Source: CALVGQ01 sp031551965 (GTDB lineage: Bacteria; Bacillota_I; Bacilli_A; Erysipelotrichales; Erysipelotrichaceae). From it: a stretch of DNA of 64,000 bases. The position numbers were made by a program, and so were the translations under genes. The stretch lies in contig JAVBMW010000006.1 of the NCBI GenBank assembly GCA_031551965.1, positions 107,511 to 171,510 on the forward strand, in the 5' to 3' direction. The notes under the pieces were generated by a model, which did not search any database, was not told where the DNA came from, and was given only the letters and a program-made list of their open reading frames with translations. Positions 24,601 to 33,600 of the stretch are shown here, piece by piece. Position 1 is the stretch's first letter; each line of letters begins with the position of its first letter.

Positions 24601-27600
24601 CTTCATCTGTAATCCATACTTTAATTTCATATTCTCCGTCTTCATCAAGTTTTATTAATGCTGTTTTTTCAGATGGACTAATAGATTTTTTAGTTGTTTT
24701 ATTAGTAGTTTTATTCGTTACAGTATACCATAAAGTGATTTGAGCCTGATCGCGCATTTGCCCATGAAGATTATCTCTCTGCAAACGATATGGTGCAGTA
24801 ATTTCAATTTCTACATTTTGATTAAACCATCCTAATGAGTTTGCGTTTGCATCGCTGATTTTTTTGATGGAATATATTTTTTGACCTGTTTCATTTAAAT
24901 ACGAATCTAAAACTGCTGAGAATATTTTTTGAACTCTAACTAATTGAGAAATTTGTTGATTTACTAGTTCATCACTACTTTTACCACTATCTGAAACTGC
25001 ACGATAACTGATCGTTTCGTTTGTATTTGTATCATATTTGATTTTGTTTCCCACTATTGGATACCAAGTTTTATTTTCGCCAGTATCAAAAGAATATTCA
25101 AAAGTTACATTGGAATCATGATTTCCACTCGATAAAGTAATATTTACATCTTTTGGTGTCCATTCACCTTTATACGCTTTTTGTGTATCGGTAGGATCTC
25201 CATAAGTTGCAGTCAAACTTATTGTTGGAATTTTAGTATCAACTTTGAGCGGAATTGGTTCACATGTTGTTACATTTCCACTGCGATCCACTACTTCAAA
25301 CACTAGATTAAATTCACCATTATATTTAGTAGTATAATCACCACTCATTTTGAAATAATTTTCATTTGTATGATTATTAACAGTATTAATATAGATTACA
25401 GGTTCGCTTAATACTTTGCCGTTTTTATCAACTTCTTTAACAACCATATAATCGATCCCTGAATTCACATGATTCAAATCAAGATCAAATGCTTCAAGAC
25501 TAAAGACAACTGGCGTATTGAACCAGCCTTTTGAATTTGCGGTTTGCGCTGTTGAAATGTTCGCAGTTGGCTTAACATTGTCCAGCACTAAATAACGAGT
25601 TGAAATCACAGATTCATTTCCTGCACCATCAACTAAAGTAAGTTCAATTATACCTTCATTGTTGATAGGCATTTCGATTTGAGATGAACTTGTAATGTCA
25701 TATTTTATTGCATTATCTTTCCAGTTCCAATGAATCGAACTTTTTCCAGATACACCAAAATCAGATGTTAAAACACCTATTTGTTCAGTATTGAAATATA
25801 AATAATTACCACTTGTTTCGTTGATCAACCATGATTCGCTCGATAAAAGTTCCGTTTTCTCAGGATTAGTTTGGTCAATATAAATCGTTCTTGTCACTTT
25901 AGTAGTATCATTTCCCGCTTCATCTTCAATCCATACGGTCAATAAATACTTACCTTCTTTTATAAATTCAGTATCAAGGATAAGATCGAGTTCTCCACTA
26001 CTTGTTACTTCTTGGAATCTATCAATTACAATTTTATTTTCATTACCTTGATCTATTAAAGTGTAATGAATCAATACTTTTGCTTGATATGGATCTTTTT
26101 GATAGTATAAATCATTGTGAACTAATGAAATAGTTGGAAGGTCATCACCATGTTTATACCATTTTGTATACCAACTCAAATCACCACTAATATCATAAGT
26201 AGTCCCTTTACTATTTGTACTCGCTTCGATATCTGATGCAGCCAGCGTCTCAGGTAATGTTTTTTGAATATTGACATTGATAAATGTTTTACTAGTTAAA
26301 CCTGTTTTACTTGTACCAATAAAATTAAATTTAGTGTCTTTACCAATGTTTTTACTCAACGTTAATGTTTTGTCATTTGAATTCCAAGTAGCGTCAAAAT
26401 CAAGTCCACTTAATTTAGTTGGAGTGTCTGATTTAGGCAAATCAAATTGCTTAAGAGTTCCATCTGCTAAAGTAATTTCAAGTTTATAAGTTAATTCTGA
26501 AACATTTTCACTACGATTAATTACTTTCAATTGTACATCTTCTTTTGTCCATTCAGATGTTTCGTATTCACTATTTGAAGTTAATTTTGTTGCGTCAATA
26601 ATTAAATCAGGTAAAGTCGAGTCTTTACGCACTACTAAAGCAGGGACAGGAGCTACCTTTCCTTCTTGACCTGTATAACTGACACTCCTAAATTCTACAT
26701 TGAATTCACCATCAATATCAAAACCATCTTTGTCTTTTCCAAATGAAGTATTATTTTGTTCAGAGAAATCAACCCATTCGCTAAAAATTGGTTCATCAAT
26801 CAATTTATAACGAATTTGATATTTATCTACGTAAGTGTTTCCTGTAGAACTTGCAGTAAACTCAATAATATATTTTGTCCAATCATCCAAAGATTTATTT
26901 TCTTGATCGGTATTTTCTTTTTGTTGAATTGTGAAATCTTCTGGTTGTGTAGAATCCAACCAAATCGTTTTTGTAAAGACATCAGATTCATTTCCTGCTT
27001 CATCAATTGCCTTAATTGATACTAATAATTTTTTTACTTCACTTTCAATTAGAGGCACTTTATTTGTAAACTTTTCATAATCAGATCCATTGATAGAATA
27101 ATACAACGAGCTATCTTCACTGACTAAATCACCAAAAACGCTATTCAATGAACCATCTTCAAATGAAGTATTTAAATCCACATCAAAAGAGAAATAATAT
27201 GATCCTACATATTTTTCACTTGTCCATTTAGGTTCATAACTTTCAACTTCAATTTCACCTTTCTTGAAGGTCCAGTGATCAACTTCTGGTTCAACATCAT
27301 CGATTTTTACATAAACATCAATTATTTCTTCAGTAGCACGACCTAATGTATCTTTTACACGGAAAGCCACATGATAAACTTCTGTGCTCTTTGAATCAGC
27401 ACCTAATACTTCTTTAATTAATTCTTGTATTGGATTATCTGCTTTTAATGCTTCTTCACTTACTAAGTTCCAATCTGCACCAATAAAATCAGAAGAAACT
27501 CCCGTTAAAATTGTATATTCTAAATACTCAGGAGCACCTTGGGTCTTGGTAGTTGAAACTTTTATTGATTCAACAGCTTCATACTTTAACCATTTTTTAA

Positions 27601-30600
27601 AGCTATCAAGATTTTCAATCTTAGGTGCTATTGGTAAAGTATGATCAATGTAAACATCGGATGTAAATTTGATAACCTTGCTGTTACCATATCCATTACC
27701 CGCTGTTGCAGTTACTGTAAATGTTCCGTTTGTTGATGGAATAGTAATATCGATTGTATCCGTTAAAACGCCATAAGTTGCTGGGATTATAATTTCTTGC
27801 AACAATTTATCGTTATCAGAATCATCAGTTACTCGAACAATAATAGGTGAATAACGTTCTATTTGATTTGACGCATTAAGAGAGGTTACATCTAATTTAA
27901 ATGTTTCCCCTGCTACTACATAATCTTTTAGCGTCCAATAATCTTGTGTATTGTTCCAAATTTCTGTATCTGTAAACTTCATTGAAGGAGTTGTACTATC
28001 TTTTTGTATTTTGATTATTTGAGTCGTGCTATTTCCTGCATTATCAATTGCACGTACTTCAACATCATAGATACCATCTTCACTCAAAGTTAAACTCGCA
28101 AATGTCTTGTTTGCAGACCAATCTTCTACTGCTACAAAGTTACCATCTTTTTTATATTGGAAGCTTCCAACACCAGTTGCAGTGATTCCCAAATGGTCAA
28201 TAATGTTTGTAAATTTAATTAAAGCTGGCTCAGAAGTCCAAACAGACTCATCATATTTATTATCTACATAGTAAGTTACTTCAGAACTAAATGTTGGCAC
28301 TGCAGTATCAAGATAGAAAGTCTTCGTATTAAGACTATCTGATGCATTTTTCGCAATGTCATAAACAATGACTTCAATCGTTCCTTTAAAATCTTTTAGA
28401 ATAGTGAATTTGTTAGAAGTCAATCCAAGTTGTGAAAAAGGAGTCCCACCTTCAGGGGTAAAATAAACATCCATATGATCGAAACCACTTCCAACTTCAG
28501 TATAATCAACTTCTACTTCGATTTCATTAAAGAATAAGCCTAAAGTCAATGCATTTAAAACATCAATAAATGTATTTTTTATTTTTATTGATTTAATTAC
28601 TGGTTTTGATTTATCTATTCTTACTTGGAATGGTACTATATCTCCATAAACCCCAGATTCAGAAATCAATTGAGAATTATAGGTTATATCAAGAGTTTGC
28701 CCATCCGCTACTATATAATCCGCAAAATACGAAGTTTTTTCAGTACTGAATTTTGTTTCAGTATGATTTATTAGCTTATCATTCCAGTTTGCATTTTTAT
28801 CAGTATTCCAACGGAATGAGGTTATCCCTTTAATTGGTGCTTTTTGAATATAACTTAAAGTTATATCATAATTTACCCATTTGCCACTAGGATAAGATTC
28901 TGTCAAATTAGTTTTATTGTATCCCGATACTAAAAGCACAGGTTTTGCATTATCAATATAATCTAATGTCATCATAAATGAATTGGAAATATATTGATTA
29001 CGATTAACTACATCTTTGGTATTTGAAGTGACTGTGATCGTTAAATCACCTTCATCTTTGACAACACCAGTGTACACATTTTCTTTTCCTGCAACTTTTG
29101 TCAAAACAATTGATTTAGTTTGAGTTGAATCTTTTAATTTCAACGTTGCGACAGGAGCAAAGATATTTGAATCTAATAAATCCAAATTTTCTATTGTAAG
29201 CTCAATTGTCTTTTCTTTAAAATAACGTTTTTCAAATCCTGTTTCAAATTCGTTGCCATCATATAAAGTTACTTTTGCATCGATTTCTGGTATATGAGTA
29301 TCTTTTTTAAATTGTTTTTTTCCTGTTTCATTAGTTTTCCCAAATACATCTGTAACCATTGCATAAGCAGTATATACACCATCTGGAACTACAATATTTT
29401 CATCTTTCATTAATTGATCAACGGATATTGTTTGATATTTAGATAATGTATTAGGGTCTTGATTCGTTAGATCATAAAAATACTTCACTGTTTCAAATAC
29501 GATACTAGAATCTTTATCATTTGTTACTTTTATATCCACTTTGTAAATGCCTAAATCATCTTCAACCGTTAAGTTCAATGGTGGAGTGTATTCATAATTA
29601 CGCCACTCTGCATCAAATGGTTCAAACACAATAGTAGGTTTCTTTAAATCCAATACAAATTTTCCATCATATAGCGATACTTTTACAGGCTTACTATGAT
29701 TTCCTGCATAATCAAAAGTTCTTAAATAATAAATACCTGTAGATGCCTCATCAAGTGTAATAGTATTCACAAGTGCCATGGATATCCAATTTTCATCTTC
29801 TAAATCTTCTGGCTCCGTTCCATATGGAACATGTTGAATTTCATAGCGATCAAGTCCACTTGCAACACCATTATATTTAATATCATCACCGATAAGCTTG
29901 AGTTTTAGAGAATTCATAAATTCACCATAAACAGACGCATCTAAAACAGGTGTAGTAGTTGGCTTAGTGAAATCATATTCAATTTCAGCAGTTGGTGCAT
30001 GTTTATCGATTCGTGCTTGGAAATTATACACTTCAGTTGTTACACCAGTAGAGCTTTGGCGCATTACAAATTCAATATATGTATCTTGGTCATCTATAAA
30101 TTGAATTTCATCCCCATCAATTCGTTTTCCACCAATTAGGATTTCATCATATCTACCAGTCAAATCATTTATTTTAAGCTTAAAGTCTTCAATGTACCAA
30201 CCCTTAGTATCAGGAAGAATTTTACCTGATTCCAAACTGATAATGTCATAATCATCTGGGGTAACAATTGCTTGTACGATCGCTACGATTCCATTTTGGG
30301 TATACACATCATAGAACTTGCTTATATCAGATCCATCGGTGATGTCTGCCTTTATTGTTAAACGAACGCGTTTATTCGGTGTAAGTTTTAAATAGTTTTC
30401 TTCTGTTTTAAATGATTCTGAGGCATCATCTATTTCAAGTTCAACTCCTCTTGCGAGTAATATTTCTGAAACAGAGGCATCAATTAAAGTTCTTTCTCCT
30501 CCATTTATGAAACGTAATCCTTCTACATAAGCCTCACCAAGTTTTAAAGCTTGTACAATGCTAAAGTATGTTCCATATAAAATATTTCCACCGACTACAC

Positions 30601-33600
30601 TGAAAGTAGCTTCACCTTTAGCGACGCTGTAGTTTAAATATACTACTTCACTTGCATAATAGTTATCACATTCTGCAATGCTAACTGCAATTCTAAAAGG
30701 TCCAACACCAATTGGATAAATATGACCATCGCGAATTTCTATTACATCATTTCCATCGATAATTTCAATGTTTAATGTTGCATCCATCTTCGCCAATCTT
30801 GTTTCTTTTAGTTGATAGGAATAGTCTGTGCCTTCTCCTGAACCAATATATTTATCAAAATCCAAGAAAATAGGATCACTATTGTAGTTAAATACATTCA
30901 ATTCTGCATTTGTTGTCCCTGAAATTACAGGCTCAGGCGCTTCTCCTTTGTCAATTATAATCGTAAACGGATAAATATCTATAACACCGTTTGCGTCTGT
31001 AACTCGAACATCAAAAGTGAATGTTCCTGCTTCTCGAGGAACTCCAGAAATTGTTCCATCTATATTAATACTTAATCCTAAAGGTAATCGATTTCCTGAA
31101 TAATCAGGAGCCTTATTATCATACGTAGGACTATTTGATTCAACCAATTGGAAAGTATAAGTACCAAGTTCTCTGTTGATTGACTCTACAAAAGCAAGTG
31201 CTTGCCCACTGTTATAAGGTTCATTTACAACACCTAACTCTAATGTAGTCCCCTTGACTTGAACTGTTGTATCAGGATCGTCTCCACTATATATAACTAG
31301 ACCATCTCCAATACTTCCTACAATTCCACCGACTTCACCTGTTACCAATTCATTTGTACCTAGTTTATATACCTTAAAAGAATCCAAATATCCATCTGGC
31401 AAGTTCAATAGATTCAATGTCCCTGCTTCTAATCTTCCAACATAACCTCCAATATATATTTTACTGGAAGATGTATTATCTGGTCTTTCAAAGTAAGCAT
31501 TAACCTTTACATTATTAAAGGTATTATCTCCACCAAGCGCTACCGCAGCAACAGCACCATTATAACTAACTTCTTGTTCAGCATTATCGTATTTGTATTG
31601 TTCAACTCGAATAGGCTGTTTAGAAGTAATCAAAAGATTGGATATTGTTGCGCCTTTAATATAGTTAAATAAACCAAAATAAGCTTGTCCATTTTGTTTA
31701 TCACTATCATCAGTTGTCGTTAAAGTTATTGTATAGCCTCGACCATCAAAAGTACCGCTAAATGAATAGCCTACTAATCCACCTATACCAGGGAAAATAA
31801 TACTTTCTGCATCTGAATTCAATAATCCATTAAAATCAATATCGGCAGCTAAACGATAATGTGCTTGAGATAAATAAGCTGCAACTTCTTTTAATTTCGA
31901 TTCTTTATCACTTCCTGATAATTGTAATGTATCTTGGATATTAAAATTATTTAAATCTTGCATAACTGCATCAATTAGTCTACCATCACTATTAATAGTA
32001 ATCGCTAAAGCATATAATTGTTCAGCAGTTGTAATGATATAAGGATATTCCTTTGTCCCCAACCCCCAAGTTAAGCCACCTTGTGGAGGATTGATCACAA
32101 GTTTTCTAAATCCTTGACTTGCAGGTTTTTTATAACCAATTGAGTCTACTTTGTTTACATATCGATAAGTTAAATCGTCATAGAAGTAAAATGCTGTTCC
32201 TTCCGCAAAATCAGCAATAAAACCAGCTGTATTCATCCTGGATAAGGAATCATCGTTAAACAATACTTTTGTCAATTGAATACCAGTAGTCGAATTTAAA
32301 ACTCGACCAATTAAAGCATCCGCAATTTTATTACTATCATTCGCAGTGTAATTAACAGTAATATCATCAATGTTATAAGTTCCACCATTGATACTTCCAA
32401 TTAAAGCACCAGATACACCAGTTGAAAGAACATTCACATTATCTAAATTAATATCTGAAATGTTGACAATTGATGAATTGATCGCATTGATCACATTCGT
32501 ATTCCCAATATTAATTCTTGAACCTGATACTAAAGCACCTGGATAAACATTTCCACCTACAGTTCCTGTAAGTGTTAAATTTGAAATAGATAAAGCTGTT
32601 TTATTTGAAGTCGCAGAAATTGCCGTAAATAGCCCTGCATGTCGATTCGCAAATGCTGTTTCTTGTGTACTTGCATTAGTCGCCGCAAACTTAATTGTAG
32701 CTGCTTCACTACCTTCACCACCGTAGTATTTCCCACCAATGATCGGCATAGGATAATAGGTAGTGCTACTCATATCTAAGTTTCCTACAAATTTAAATGT
32801 TGCACATTTGATGTACATTACCTTATCGATATCTGTATAATTTTCTTTATTTTTGAAATAATTGTCATCAAATTTATTTAACATTGTCCATGCAATTGTT
32901 GGATGTAAATAATTAAACACACTTAAAAGTAATAGTTTGTTAGGACTATCAATAACGAATGGTTTTGCATCAGTCCCATCACCTTCGATAATTTCATCAG
33001 TAAAATCTAAATTAGCGTATTGATGCATGTAAGCAGAACTATTTGTCGTTTTGGCTTGAAGTTCTGGTCCATCAACATAATTCATAACACCTGAAGTTAA
33101 AGTATAGCTATTCAAATATAATCCACTAGTATATCCAACATTGGTTCCAGCTAAAAGACCTCTACGAGAAGTCGCATTGAAATTAATATTTGATGATGTT
33201 GATCCAATATTTACATTTGTGTTTATATTATCGGCAGCTAAAGGTTCAACCTTGATATTCGCAACATTGATCCACGCTTCATCTGCACTACCAAATAATA
33301 CTCCTGCTCCAGCTAATGTTCCAGATGCATTAACACTCATTTTTGCTTCTTGCTTAACTGTAACATCTTTTACATCTAAAACACCCGTTACTTTACCTGC
33401 GATTCCTCCAAAGTAACCAGTTGTTTTAAGATTTGTGCCATTCAAAAATTGAACATTGGTAATTGATCCTTGAACACCTTGTAAAAATCCGGCAATCCCT
33501 CCAGAATAGTTAACTTTACTGTTAACTGTTCCTTTAATTTTTACATCATTAATATTTAAATGTGTATTGTTGTAATAAAGTTTATAGTTTGCTCCTGGCT

